Positions 8,106 to 17,798 of a DNA stretch of 64,000 bases are shown here, piece after piece; positions within the stretch are counted from its first letter, which is position 1; each line of letters starts with the position of its first letter. Under the pieces are notes generated by a model. That model was not told the DNA's origin. It saw only the letters and a list, made by a program, of their open reading frames with translations, and ran no database searches. A program made the position numbers and the translations under genes. The stretch lies in contig NZ_JAVRHV010000001.1 of the NCBI RefSeq assembly GCF_031846385.1, positions 496,001 through 560,000 on the forward strand. The letters run 5' to 3'. This stretch comes from Urechidicola vernalis. Its GTDB lineage: Bacteria > Bacteroidota > Bacteroidia > Flavobacteriales > Flavobacteriaceae.

Positions 8106-10799
8106 TTAAAATAATTTGGTTTGATCTTTATCGTCTTTTTTAGGAGGTTTAATCGTAGGTTTCTTTTTATTGGCATCCACAATTATCGGTTTTGATTTTT
8201 CCTCTTCCTTCGGTTTTTCAATTTCTGGAATGTCCAGCGGCAGTGTTTCTACTACCTCTTCTTCTACCACTTCAACCTCAGCTATAACTGGAGGTGTGTA
8301 CTCTAATGGTTCTAAAAGGTTTACTTGTCTTATTTTTTCAGAAGTCAACTGATTTCCTAATGATTTTATTCCCTTTACAGCTATAAAATCTTCAAAATTT
8401 ACTTCCATTTTATCCAAACTTCTTTTTGAAAAAACGACTTCCGCCATTGGTCTATAATCAGTAGCTACAACTTGTAACTGAGACTTAGGGTGCTCTGTAA
8501 TAAACAATTCCTCTTTATTCGGATTGTCAATCATAAAGCGTTTTACATAGTATTTCTCTTTTTCTCCTTCAAAATAAATAGCCGATAATGGCTTGTTCGG
8601 AATCCACTTTTCCAAAACAATCATATCATCGTTAAAATGAGTGGCCAATTCTGGAGTAATGGTTTTTGCCAATCCTTTTTGAGAAACAACTAACAATCTG
8701 TCTTCCGGAGTAAACTCACCTAATAAATCACCGCGTTCATCAACATTTAATCGCTGCACAGTATCATCAAACCAAATTTTACGAGGCTTTAGGGTAGAAA
8801 TACCCTTCTCTTTTAATTCAATTTTTTTAACGGCATATTTGGTCAATCTATTTCCTTTAGACCCTCGACCTTTGATCAGGAGTTCTGAGAAATCAACATC
8901 CCACTTTAATTTTTTTATACTTCCTACTGCTCTTAAATGAATTGATACAATTTCAGCTTCACCATTCGGATTTGCTGTAAAATAAGTAACTATAGAAGCC
9001 TTATTTCCTGCTGTTAAATCATATTCTCTATCTCTTGTAACGCTTGTTACATGAAAACGTTTCATTAAGGTCGGACCACTTCTACCATCTCGATACATCA
9101 TATTATAAACAGTCCGTTTATCATTCTTTTTGAAGATAGCAACATGAATAATATCTGTTCCAACAAAGGTCTTTGCTCCTACTTTGGTAATCATCATTTT
9201 ACCATCTTTACGGAATATAATTACATCATCAATATCTGAACAATCCGTAACAAACTCATCACGACGTAAAGACGTTCCCACAAAACCTTCTTCTCTGTTT
9301 ACATATAATTTGGCATTTTTCATCACCACCTTACTTGCAACAATATCATCAAAGATTTTCAATTCAGTTTTTCGCTCTTTACCTTTTCCGAACTTTGTTT
9401 TTAGGTTCTTAAAATAATCAATAGCGTATTCTATTAAATTATCTAGATAATTTTTAACCGCAGCTATTTTTTCTTCCAAAGATTCAATATGCTGCTTTGC
9501 TTTATCTATATCAAACTTGGAAATTTTCTTAATTCTAATTTCTGTTAAACGAACAATATCTTCCTTGGTAACTGCACGCTTTAAATGCTTAATGTATGGC
9601 TTTAACCCATCATCAATCGCTTTTATTACTCCTTCCCAGGTATCAACTTCTTCAATATCACGATAGATTCTGTTTTCAATAAAAATGCGCTCTAAAGAGG
9701 CAAAATGCCATTGTTCTTCTAACTCGTCCAATTGAATCTCTAATTCTTGCTTTAGTAAATCGACGGTGTGTTGCGTGGAATGTTTCAACATTTCACTCAC
9801 ACCTATAAATACAGGAGAATTGTCTTCAATGATACAACCTAAAGGTGAAATTGAATTTTCACAATTTGTAAAGGCATATAAGGCATCAATGCTTTTGTCT
9901 GGTGAAACACCATTAGGTAAGTGGATTAAAATCTCAACTTTTGCTGCCGTGTTATCCTCAATCTTCTTGATTTTAATTTTGCCTTTGTCATTGGCTTTTA
10001 AAATTGAATCTATCAATGAAGTAGTAGTCGTTCCAAACGGAATTTCCGTAATAACTAAGGTCTTTTTATCTAATTGAGAAATTCTGGCTCTTACACGAAT
10101 TTTACCTCCTCGTTTACCATCATTATAATTAGATACATCTGCAATGCCTCCATTTAAAAAATCAGGAACTATTCTAAAACTTTTCCCCTTAAGAATCTTA
10201 ATAGACGCATCGATCAACTCATTAAAGTTGTGTGGCAATATTTTAGTAGATAGTCCTACTGCAATCCCTTCTGCTCCTTGAGCGAGTAATAATGGAAATT
10301 TTACAGGTAAATCGACAGGTTCTTTTCTACGACCATCATAAGACATTTTCCATTCTGTAGTCTTTGGATTAAAAACTACATCTAAAGCAAACTTAGACAA
10401 ACGCGCTTCAATATAACGAGATGCTGCTGCACGGTCACCGGTTAAGGTATTCCCCCAGTTTCCTTGCATATCAATTAACAACTCCTTCTGCCCTAGCTGT
10501 ACCATGGCATCTGCAATACTAGCATCTCCATGCGGATGGTATTGCATGGTATGCCCTACAATATTCGCAACTTTGTTATAACGTCCGTCGTCCAAATCTT
10601 TCATAGAATGCATGATTCTACGTTGTACTGGCTTGAATCCATCATCAATTCCAGGTACTGCTCTTTCAAGAATTACGTATGAAGCATAGTCTAAAAACCA
10701 TTCTTCATACATACCGGTAACTCTCGTAATCGTTTCCTGTGATTCGTCTTGACGCGTTAATTCTTCTTCGTTAAAATCTGGGTCGTTGTGTTCTTGCAT
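8106..10799 (-). CDS. parC: DNA topoisomerase IV subunit A
   Basis: An 897-residue type IIA topoisomerase subunit that breaks and rejoins DNA; it works with ParE to decatenate chromosomes. The winged-helix region has KPVQRRIMHSM and YHPHGDASIADAMV, with the active-site Tyr129 in AASRYIEARL. A coiled-coil tower (about 400-480) and a C-terminal beta-pinwheel follow. The last 60 or so residues are low-complexity, rich in Glu, Pro and Lys. It overlaps parE by one base (TAATG). Residue 93, at the fluoroquinolone-contact serine position, is alanine. Pairing with the ParE-type neighbour favours ParC over GyrA. Confidence 0.93.
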   Translation of the reverse strand: MQEHNDPDFNEEELTRQDESQETITRVTGMYEEWFLDYASYVILERAVPGIDDGFKPVQRRIMHSMKDLDDGRYNKVANIVGHTMQYHPHGDASIADAMVQLGQKELLIDMQGNWGNTLTGDRAAASRYIEARLSKFALDVVFNPKTTEWKMSYDGRRKEPVDLPVKFPLLLAQGAEGIAVGLSTKILPHNFNELIDASIKILKGKSFRIVPDFLNGGIADVSNYNDGKRGGKIRVRARISQLDKKTLVITEIPFGTTTTSLIDSILKANDKGKIKIKKIEDNTAAKVEILIHLPNGVSPDKSIDALYAFTNCENSISPLGCIIEDNSPVFIGVSEMLKHSTQHTVDLLKQELEIQLDELEEQWHFASLERIFIENRIYRDIEEVDTWEGVIKAIDDGLKPYIKHLKRAVTKEDIVRLTEIRIKKISKFDIDKAKQHIESLEEKIAAVKNYLDNLIEYAIDYFKNLKTKFGKGKERKTELKIFDDIVASKVVMKNAKLYVNREEGFVGTSLRRDEFVTDCSDIDDVIIFRKDGKMMITKVGAKTFVGTDIIHVAIFKKNDKRTVYNMMYRDGRSGPTLMKRFHVTSVTRDREYDLTAGNKASIVTYFTANPNGEAEIVSIHLRAVGSIKKLKWDVDFSELLIKGRGSKGNRLTKYAVKKIELKEKGISTLKPRKIWFDDTVQRLNVDERGDLLGEFTPEDRLLVVSQKGLAKTITPELATHFNDDMIVLEKWIPNKPLSAIYFEGEKEKYYVKRFMIDNPNKEELFITEHPKSQLQVVATDYRPMAEVVFSKRSLDKMEVNFEDFIAVKGIKSLGNQLTSEKIRQVNLLEPLEYTPPVIAEVEVVEEEVVETLPLDIPEIEKPKEEEKSKPIIVDANKKKPTIKPPKKDDKDQTKLF

Positions 10800-12655
10800 T
10801 ATATATCTTCCGCTAAATCAAGTTCAACTTTGAGGTTTTCGATGATAAACTTTTGCCTATCTGGAGTGTTTTTACCCATGTAGAAGGCTAATAGTTTTTC
10901 TATCGGCATTTCTTTATCTAGCATTACTGGATCTAATCTAATATCATTTCCAATAAAGTGTACAAATTCATTTGGACTGATTTCACCCAATCCTTTAAAT
11001 CGTGTTATTTCTGGCTTACCTCTTAATTTATTTATTGCATCTCTTCGCTCTTGCTCAGAATAACAGTAAAAAGTTTCCTTTTTATCCCGCACTCTAAACA
11101 ACGGTGTTTCCAAAATATACAAATGCCCTTCGCGAATCAATTCAGGGAAGAACTGCAAAAAGAAAGTAATCAATAACAAGCGAATGTGCATACCATCCAC
11201 ATCGGCATCCGTAGCAATTACAATATTGTTATAACGCAAATTCTCAATTCCGTCTTCAATATTTAATGCAGATTGAAGTAGGTTAAACTCCTCATTTTCG
11301 TATACAATCTTTTTACTTAAACCATATGAATTCAGTGGCTTTCCTTTTAAACTAAATACAGCCTGCGTATTTACATTTCTAGATTTGGTAATAGAGCCAC
11401 TTGCTGAGTCTCCTTCGGTAATGAACAAGGTCGTATCCAGTCGATTGTCCTTTTTCATGTCACCTAAATGCACACGACAATCACGTAATTTTTTATTATG
11501 CAAGCTCGCCTTTTTGGCTCTGTCTCTTGCTAATTTTCTAATACCAGAAAGTTCCTTTCGTTCTTTCTCTGCCTGAACAATTTTCTTCTGAATTTTTTCT
11601 GCTACATCTGGATGCTTATGCAAATAATTATCAAGTCTACGTTTTACAAAATCATTTATAAATGTTCGAACTGTAGGTAATCCACCACCCATTTCAGTAG
11701 AACCTAATTTTGTTTTTGTTTGACTTTCAAAAACAGGCTCCATGACTTTAATACTAATCGCTGTAACAATAGATTTCCGAATATCTGAAGCGTCATAATT
11801 CTTCCCAAAAAAATCTCGGACTGTCTTTACAACCGCTTCTCTATACGCATTTTGATGTGTACCTCCTTGTGTTGTATGTTGTCCATTCACAAAAGAATGG
11901 TATTCTTCAGAATATTGTGATTTGCTATACGTCAATGCCATTTCTATGTCATCTTCTAAAAGATGTACAATTGGAAACAACATAGATTCATCTGCAATAT
12001 TTTCTTTTAATAAATCCTTTAATCCATTTTCAGAAATATATTTTTCACCATTTAAAATAATTGTCAACCCTGTGTTTAGATACACATAGTTTTTAATCAT
12101 TTTAATAATGTATTCCATTCGGAACTTATACTTCACAAAAATTTCTGGATCTGGTGTAAACCAAACTTTCGTTCCCTTTCTCTGCGACGAAGGTTCTACA
12201 TCTGTTTTTAAGGTTAAATTACCTCTTTCAAACTCCGCTAAGGCCGTTTGACCATCTCTAACAGATTGCACCTTAAAACTTGTAGAAAGTGCATTAACTG
12301 CTTTGGTTCCAACCCCATTTAATCCGACAGATTTTTTAAAGGCCTTAGAGTCGTACTTACCACCAGTATTCATTTTAGAAACAACATCTACTACCTTACC
12401 TAATGGAATTCCACGACCGTAGTCACGGATAGTAACAGAGGTTTCTTTTACCGAAATTTCAATGGTTTTTCCAGCACCCATTACATACTCATCAATTGAG
12501 TTATCGAGCACTTCTTTGATTAAAATATAAATACCATCATCTGGCGAAGAACCATCACCCAATTTACCGATATACATTCCCGGTCGCATACGGATATGCT
12601 CTTTCCAATCGAGTGAACGTATATTGTCTTCGGTGTATTTTGTTTCTTGCGCCAT
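10799..12655 (-). CDS. parE: DNA topoisomerase IV subunit B
   Basis: A 618-residue ATPase subunit. The GHKL ATPase is seen in RMRPGMYIG, EVLDNSIDE and GRGIPLG; the transducer follows; the TOPRIM domain has LFITEGDSASGS and ATDADVDGMHIR; the C-terminus shows RFKGLGEISPNEF. The length of about 620 residues, without the insert found in many GyrB proteins, and the overlap with parC support topoisomerase IV rather than gyrase. It is the first gene of the parE-parC pair and probably drives the downstream MscS gene as well. Confidence 0.93.
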   Translation of the reverse strand: MAQETKYTEDNIRSLDWKEHIRMRPGMYIGKLGDGSSPDDGIYILIKEVLDNSIDEYVMGAGKTIEISVKETSVTIRDYGRGIPLGKVVDVVSKMNTGGKYDSKAFKKSVGLNGVGTKAVNALSTSFKVQSVRDGQTALAEFERGNLTLKTDVEPSSQRKGTKVWFTPDPEIFVKYKFRMEYIIKMIKNYVYLNTGLTIILNGEKYISENGLKDLLKENIADESMLFPIVHLLEDDIEMALTYSKSQYSEEYHSFVNGQHTTQGGTHQNAYREAVVKTVRDFFGKNYDASDIRKSIVTAISIKVMEPVFESQTKTKLGSTEMGGGLPTVRTFINDFVKRRLDNYLHKHPDVAEKIQKKIVQAEKERKELSGIRKLARDRAKKASLHNKKLRDCRVHLGDMKKDNRLDTTLFITEGDSASGSITKSRNVNTQAVFSLKGKPLNSYGLSKKIVYENEEFNLLQSALNIEDGIENLRYNNIVIATDADVDGMHIRLLLITFFLQFFPELIREGHLYILETPLFRVRDKKETFYCYSEQERRDAINKLRGKPEITRFKGLGEISPNEFVHFIGNDIRLDPVMLDKEMPIEKLLAFYMGKNTPDRQKFIIENLKVELDLAEDI

Positions 12656-12739
12656 TGCCTATGAGAGTTGAGGAAATGCTAAAATAGTGTTTAGAATCAA
12701 AAAAAGAAATAGTGAGTACTATTAGTTATCAACAAGAGA

Positions 12740-13642
12740 TTAACTAGTTTTCTTTTTACTTTTAGAAATAAATATTACTCCTAAAATCACAATAAATGCA
12801 CCAATAAACTGAACAGTTGACAATCTTTCATCTAAAAACAAATAAGCCAAAATAATAGTGGATATTGGCCCAATACTTCCAAATATGGAAAAGTTGTTTG
12901 CTCCCATTCTTTTAATTGCCAAAGACACTAAAAAGGAAGGAATTAAAGTTGAAATTATTGCCATTAAAAAACCTAACAAATAAACTTGATATGGATAATT
13001 TAGTAAATCGCCTCTATCAGTTATACCGTAATGTGCTACAACACATACAGTAGATACAATCATTGCCAAAGAAGTAAATGCCATAACTCCAAACTTAGGT
13101 ATTAACCACCCACTACCTACCAAATAGGATGCGTAGGTCAAAGCGCTTAAGAAAATTAGAAAAGCACCTAAGGCAATATTAGAGCCTTCTAAATTAATTT
13201 CTCCCCAAAAAGCGATCACAACACCTACATAGGTAATTAAAATTGCTATAAGTTGTTTGGTCGTAATTTTCGTTTTTAAAAATATTCGAGAAATTAATAA
13301 TACTAATGTCGGATAAACAAACAAGATGATTCGCTCCAATCCAGCTTTTATATATTTCAATCCTAAAAAATCAAAATAAGACGCCAAGTAATAACCAATA
13401 AATCCAAATAATATCAGCCAAACATAATCACTATTTCTAATTTCTATTGGATTTTGAGGTCTAAAGAAATAGAGTAAACCTAAATAAAAAGGCAAGGCAA
13501 ACACCATTCTAAATACCAAAAGATGCAAAGAACTTACATCATATTGATAGGCTAATTTTACCATAACTGCCTTTGCAGAAAACATGACAATACCGACAAT
13601 GGCAATAAGAACACTTGATAAGCTTATACTAGTTGATTTCAT
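12740..13642 (-). CDS. EamA/DMT-family transporter
   Basis: A protein of about 300 residues made of ten hydrophobic segments in two EamA repeats (for example FRMVFALPFYLGLLYFF and GANNFSIFGSIGPISTIILAYLFL). It belongs to the drug/metabolite transporter superfamily, which exports amino acids, nucleosides or other small molecules; no substrate is evident. The start is placed at the ATG at 13642 (MKSTSISLS); the in-frame ATG at 13678 would add twelve residues and lies close to a likely -7 element. The C-terminus is lysine-rich (SKSKKKTS). Confidence 0.85.
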   Translation of the reverse strand: MKSTSISLSSVLIAIVGIVMFSAKAVMVKLAYQYDVSSLHLLVFRMVFALPFYLGLLYFFRPQNPIEIRNSDYVWLILFGFIGYYLASYFDFLGLKYIKAGLERIILFVYPTLVLLISRIFLKTKITTKQLIAILITYVGVVIAFWGEINLEGSNIALGAFLIFLSALTYASYLVGSGWLIPKFGVMAFTSLAMIVSTVCVVAHYGITDRGDLLNYPYQVYLLGFLMAIISTLIPSFLVSLAIKRMGANNFSIFGSIGPISTIILAYLFLDERLSTVQFIGAFIVILGVIFISKSKKKTS

Positions 13643-13734
13643 AGACTCAAAACTAATACTTGTTTTAAAAAAAAGCATCGCAAATAAAGCCTATTTACGA
13701 TGTTCAATTCAAAATATTATTCGGTAAATTTAAA

Positions 13735-14826
13735 TTATACGTTAAATCTAAAATTCATCATATCCCCATCTTGTACAATATATTCTTTCCCTTCTACACC
13801 TAATTTGCCTGCTTCTTTTACCTTCGCTTCACTTCCCAATTCTACAAAAGTATCGTACTTAATTACTTCTGCACGGATAAAGCCTTTTTCAAAGTCTGTA
13901 TGAATAACTCCTGCCGCTTGCGGTGCAGTATCTCCAATATTGATCGTCCAAGCACGTACTTCTTTTACTCCGGCAGTAAAATAGGTTTGTAAGTTTAATA
14001 ATTTATAAGCAGCACGAATTAATTTAGAAGAACCGGGCTCATCTAGTCCCATATCTTCTAAAAATAGTTGACGCTCTTCGTAGTCTTCCAATTCATTGAT
14101 GTCAGATTCTGTACCAACTGCTAAAATAATAATCTCAGCATCTTCATCTTTCACAGCTTCTTTTACAGCATCTACATATGCATTCCCTGAAACTGCTGAA
14201 TCATCGTCTACATTACACACATACAGAATAGGCTTGCTTGTTAGCAATTGCAAAGGCTTTAAGAACTCTTGTTCGTCATCAGTTAAATCAATGGCACGAA
14301 CGGAATTGAATCCTTCCAATCCATCTTTTACTTTTACCAATGCTTCAAATTCTTTCTGTGCAGCCTTATCACCTGTTCTTGCAGATTTCTTTACACGTTC
14401 CATTTTCTTCTCTACAGCTTCCAAATCTTTTAGTTGCAACTCTACATCAATAGTTCCTTTATCTCTAACCGGATCTACACTTGCATCCACGTGAACTATA
14501 TTATCATTATCAAAACAACGCAATACATGAATAATAGCATCTGTTTCTCTAATGTTTGCTAAGAATTTATTACCTAAACCTTCCCCTTTACTTGCTCCTT
14601 TTACCAAACCAGCAATATCAACAATCTCAACAGTAGCCGGAACTACCTTTTCTGGTCCCACCAACTCTTCTAATTTTTCCAATCGTGCATCTGGTACATT
14701 TACCACACCAATATTTGGTTCAATAGTACAAAATGGAAAGTTTGCACTTTGCGCCTTTGCATTTGATAAACAATTAAATAATGTTGATTTTCCAACGTTC
14801 GGCAATCCTACAATTCCTGCTTTCAT
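13735..14826 (-). CDS. ychF: Redox-regulated ribosome-binding ATPase YchF (Obg family)
   Basis: A 363-residue protein of standard YchF length. The P-loop GLPNVGKST is at residues 7-15, followed by the G2/G3 segments (NFPFCTIEPNIGVV, DIAGLVKGASKGEGLGN), a coiled-coil A domain and a C-terminal TGS domain ending EGKEYIVQDGDMMNFRFNV. The NVDD motif at the G4 position, in place of NKxD, is the known reason YchF hydrolyses ATP rather than GTP. The protein binds ribosomes and takes part in stress responses in other bacteria. Confidence 0.95.
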   Translation of the reverse strand: MKAGIVGLPNVGKSTLFNCLSNAKAQSANFPFCTIEPNIGVVNVPDARLEKLEELVGPEKVVPATVEIVDIAGLVKGASKGEGLGNKFLANIRETDAIIHVLRCFDNDNIVHVDASVDPVRDKGTIDVELQLKDLEAVEKKMERVKKSARTGDKAAQKEFEALVKVKDGLEGFNSVRAIDLTDDEQEFLKPLQLLTSKPILYVCNVDDDSAVSGNAYVDAVKEAVKDEDAEIIILAVGTESDINELEDYEERQLFLEDMGLDEPGSSKLIRAAYKLLNLQTYFTAGVKEVRAWTINIGDTAPQAAGVIHTDFEKGFIRAEVIKYDTFVELGSEAKVKEAGKLGVEGKEYIVQDGDMMNFRFNV

Positions 14827-14847
14827 GTGTAATAATTTTTAGCGGTG

Positions 14848-14855
14848 CAAATATA
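14848..14855 (-). promoter_or_regulatory. Probable -7 promoter element for ychF
   Basis: The minus strand reads TATATTTG, an exact match to the Bacteroidota TAnnTTTG element, 22 bases before the ychF ATG. A -33 TTG is not evident. Confidence 0.5.
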
Positions 14856-14895
14856 AGGTTTCGTTTTAGATTTTGTTCTTATTTTAGCGAGTAAT

Positions 14896-15585
14896 ATGAA
14901 ACAGAAAAAAAGAATCGTTATTCTTACTGGTGCGGGTATTAGTGCTGAATCTGGAATTAAAACATTTAGAGATGGCGATGGCCTATGGGAAGGGCACGAT
15001 ATTCACGAAGTGGCGACTCCTGAAGCATGGTATAGAAATCCAGCATTGGTATTAGATTTTTACAATCAGCGTAGAAAACAACTATTCGAAGTTGAGCCAA
15101 ATGCAGCACATCATTACATCACAAAACTACAAGAACTTTATGATGTTTATGTTATTACTCAAAATGTGGATGATTTGCACGAACGTGCTGGAAACAACAA
15201 TGTAATTCATTTACATGGAGAATTAAGAAAAGTACGAAGTACCAAAGACCAATCATTGATTTATGATTGGCATAAAGATGTAACATTTAACGACAAGTGT
15301 GGAAAAGGAAGTCAATTACGACCTCATATAGTTTGGTTTGGTGAAGATGTTCCTGAACTTTCAAGAGCAGCCTTAATTACGCAACAAGCTGATGTCTTAG
15401 TAGTTATTGGTACATCTATGCAGGTATATCCAGCTGCAAATTTGATTTACGAAGTAGCTTTAGGTACGCCTATCTATTTTATTGATCCTGAGCCTAATGC
15501 GAGTAAGAAGCAGTTTGAAAATTTAACGGTTATCGCTGAAAAAGCCACTGTGGGAATGGAACAATTGGTTGAGATTCTTACTTAA
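14896..15585 (+). CDS. cobB: NAD-dependent protein deacylase, sirtuin (SIRT5-like, zinc site lost)
   Basis: A 229-residue sirtuin with the NAD motifs GAGISAESGIKTFR (12-25), TQNVDD (88-93), catalytic His107 in HLHGEL and WFGEDVP. Tyr56 and Arg59 form the YxxR pair that in class III sirtuins binds succinyl- or malonyl-lysine, so desuccinylation is more likely than plain deacetylation. The four zinc cysteines expected after the catalytic His are absent: only Cys135 lies between residues 110 and 145. Zinc-less sirtuins of this kind occur in Bacteroidota. Its 3' end overlaps cutC by 8 bases, tail to tail. Confidence 0.88.
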   Translation: MKQKKRIVILTGAGISAESGIKTFRDGDGLWEGHDIHEVATPEAWYRNPALVLDFYNQRRKQLFEVEPNAAHHYITKLQELYDVYVITQNVDDLHERAGNNNVIHLHGELRKVRSTKDQSLIYDWHKDVTFNDKCGKGSQLRPHIVWFGEDVPELSRAALITQQADVLVVIGTSMQVYPAANLIYEVALGTPIYFIDPEPNASKKQFENLTVIAEKATVGMEQLVEILT

Positions 15586-16270
15586 ATAAATCGATGATAT
15601 CTTTTATTTTATCTTCATCAACCTCCATTAATTCACCCATTCCGAGGCTGGTTTCTCCACCAGATGATTTTCTAGCTGTAAAATGTAGGTTTTGAATTCC
15701 CGTAGCGGCAAGTTTTAAGGCGTTTTGAGGGTTGACGCCAGAACCTGGTTGAATTTCAATTTCTAGACCATGATTTTCTTGCAAATAAGTTATTACATCT
15801 AGTCCATCAACCACTTTAGGCTTTAAGCCTGAAGTCAACAATCTATCAAATCCCATTTCAATAACTTTTTTAATAGCCGACTTGTAATCCTTTACAAAAT
15901 CAAAAGCCCTGTGAAAAGTTACCTCTAAGCCTAATGATTTTGCATATGAACATAACTCTTTATTCAATTCAGAAATTTCATGATCAGCTGTCAATATCCC
16001 AAAAACAACGCCTTTTCCACCTGCTTCTTTTATGCTCTTTATATCGAGCTTCATTACTGATACATCATCTGCATTGTAGACAAAACCACCTTCTTTATGG
16101 CGTACAATTGCATTCACAGCAATACCAGTATTAGCACACCCCTCTACCAACCCTATATTTGGAGTCAAGCCACCAACAGAAAGTGCAGCACATAATTCGA
16201 TTCGTTTTGCGCCATATTTTACTGCCGCAAGTGCACCTTCAACTGAATCAGTACAAATTTCAAAATTCAT
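15578..16270 (-). CDS. cutC: CutC family protein
   Basis: A 230-residue TIM-barrel protein of the CutC family, recognised from FEICTDSVEGALAA at the N-terminus, GAKRIELCAALSVGGLTPN, the HRAFD segment, RLLTSGLKP and QPGSGVNPQN. CutC was named for a proposed role in copper homeostasis, but the biochemical function is not settled. It converges on the sirtuin gene with an 8-base overlap, and is followed on its own strand by genes unrelated to copper. Confidence 0.9.
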   Translation of the reverse strand: MNFEICTDSVEGALAAVKYGAKRIELCAALSVGGLTPNIGLVEGCANTGIAVNAIVRHKEGGFVYNADDVSVMKLDIKSIKEAGGKGVVFGILTADHEISELNKELCSYAKSLGLEVTFHRAFDFVKDYKSAIKKVIEMGFDRLLTSGLKPKVVDGLDVITYLQENHGLEIEIQPGSGVNPQNALKLAATGIQNLHFTARKSSGGETSLGMGELMEVDEDKIKDIIDLFK

Positions 16271-16280
16271 TTTTTTTGTA

Positions 16281-16670
16281 TTAAGATAGATTACTAATCC
16301 AAATTCTAATTACAGTCGAAAATTCTAATATTTGGTAGGCAACTATAAATATAAGGGGGATTAAATTAGACCTATGTTTCTTCCATTTGACTAGTAAACT
16401 TATATAAATGAGAATTGGTACAATCATGGCGTATCTTAACTCATAAAAATAGCCCCAGTGAAAGGACTGAAATAAAAGTGATATCAAAGTAAACAATGCT
16501 ATAAATCCATAAACTTTTTTAAGTTTTATAACTGAATATATAAGATAGATAAAAACGAAAACACTAAAAACCCCTAAGATAATCATCATCATTTTCATAT
16601 TACCCATAATGTAATTAATAAAAGAAGTGATAAATGACAATGCCAATCCCACTGTAATAAAATTTTTCAT
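16281..16670 (-). CDS. Small inner-membrane protein of unknown function
   Basis: A protein of 129 residues with four hydrophobic stretches and few soluble residues (for example MKMMMIILGVFSVFVFIYLIY split across the second helix). I recognise no family. The ATG at 16670 is chosen because it lies one base after the asparaginase stop codon; an in-frame ATG at 16709 would place the start inside that gene. It is probably translated from the asparaginase transcript, and cutC begins 10 bases further on. Confidence 0.6.
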   Translation of the reverse strand: MKNFITVGLALSFITSFINYIMGNMKMMMIILGVFSVFVFIYLIYSVIKLKKVYGFIALFTLISLLFQSFHWGYFYELRYAMIVPILIYISLLVKWKKHRSNLIPLIFIVAYQILEFSTVIRIWISNLS

Positions 16671-16671
16671 A

Positions 16672-17676
16672 CTAATAGCCTCCAGGGTTTTTAAGGTTAT
16701 ATTTAGCATCTATTAATTCCTCTTGGGTTTTATCTTTCAATGCGTAGTTAAACCCAGAATACACACTATAGGCGCCTGCCTCTCCGTTTTTATTTAAAGC
16801 AATAAAACCAACTTGTAAATTCTCTAAATTATCATGTTTTGCAACGATTCTATCGACGGCTGCCTTACATGCGTCTTGAGGTGACATTCCGTTTCTCATA
16901 AATTCAACTACAATAGCACTTCCTGCAACTCTAATGATCGCTTCTCCCATTCCTGTTGCACATGCTGCACCGATTTCATTATCAACGAACAAACCTGCTC
17001 CTATTATTGGTGAATCTCCTACTCTTCCTCTCATTTTATATGCCATTCCACTAGTAGTACATGAACCAGATAAGTTACCATGTTCATCTAATGCAAGTAA
17101 CCCAATAGTATCATGGTTTTCTACATTCACAACTGGTTTGTATTTAGATTCCTTTTTCCACTTTTCCCATGCTTTTTTTGAACCTTCAGTTAGTAATTCT
17201 CTTTGCTTAAATCCTTGTTCCAAAGCGAATTGTTTTGCACCATCTCCAACCAACATTACATGTGGTGTTTCCTCCATAACTTTTCTAGCAACAGAAATTG
17301 GATGTTCAATATCTTCTAAAAAAGCTACTGCTCCACATTGATTCTTATGATTCATAATACATGCATCCAAAGTAACCTTTCCTTCTCTATCTGGTCTACC
17401 TCCCAAACCAACACTTGTTCCATTTGGATCAGACTCTGTAACTCTAACACCTTGTTCGGCAGCATCTAAGGCCTTTCCTCCTTTCGACAGTACCTTCCAA
17501 GCTGCTTCGTTTGCTTGTATTCCATGATTCCATGTAGAAATAACTACTGGTTTGTTTTGTGGTTTTGACGTATTACTTTTTTCAGTTTCATTTGTCGAAC
17601 TACCTTTAGCGTAAGAAGTAAGCACCGCTGCACCACCTAATGCTGATATTTTTATAAAATTTCTACGTGATTTCAT
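16672..17676 (-). CDS. N4-(beta-N-acetylglucosaminyl)-L-asparaginase (glycosylasparaginase), Tat-exported
   Basis: The protein of about 334 residues starts with a Tat-type signal, SRRNFIKISALGG, which fixes the start at 17676 rather than 17709. It is an Ntn-hydrolase of the asparaginase-2 family: the autoprocessing site is in NHDTIG, with the Thr as the new N-terminal nucleophile, and the substrate loops RGRVGDSP and ATGMGE are present. In the family this enzyme cleaves the GlcNAc-asparagine bond of glycopeptides. Folding before export explains the Tat signal. It shares a transcript with the small membrane protein downstream. Confidence 0.88.
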   Translation of the reverse strand: MKSRRNFIKISALGGAAVLTSYAKGSSTNETEKSNTSKPQNKPVVISTWNHGIQANEAAWKVLSKGGKALDAAEQGVRVTESDPNGTSVGLGGRPDREGKVTLDACIMNHKNQCGAVAFLEDIEHPISVARKVMEETPHVMLVGDGAKQFALEQGFKQRELLTEGSKKAWEKWKKESKYKPVVNVENHDTIGLLALDEHGNLSGSCTTSGMAYKMRGRVGDSPIIGAGLFVDNEIGAACATGMGEAIIRVAGSAIVVEFMRNGMSPQDACKAAVDRIVAKHDNLENLQVGFIALNKNGEAGAYSVYSGFNYALKDKTQEELIDAKYNLKNPGGY

Positions 17677-17752
17677 TTGATTTGTTTCTTTAATTCGAAG
17701 AACGGACAATTTACGAATACTATCAAAACTTTTAGATGAATGACATCATTAA

Positions 17753-17783
17753 AAAAGCCCAAAACATGGTTTTGGGCTTTTGA
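17753..17783 (-). terminator. Rho-independent terminator (bidirectional form)
   Basis: A perfect 13-base stem (AAAAGCCCAAAAC and complement, 17753-17765 with 17769-17781) with loop ATG is flanked by A and T runs. It ends the minus-strand BNR-repeat gene that stops at 17799. Confidence 0.85.
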
Positions 17784-17798
17784 TGGTTTATTTTACTC

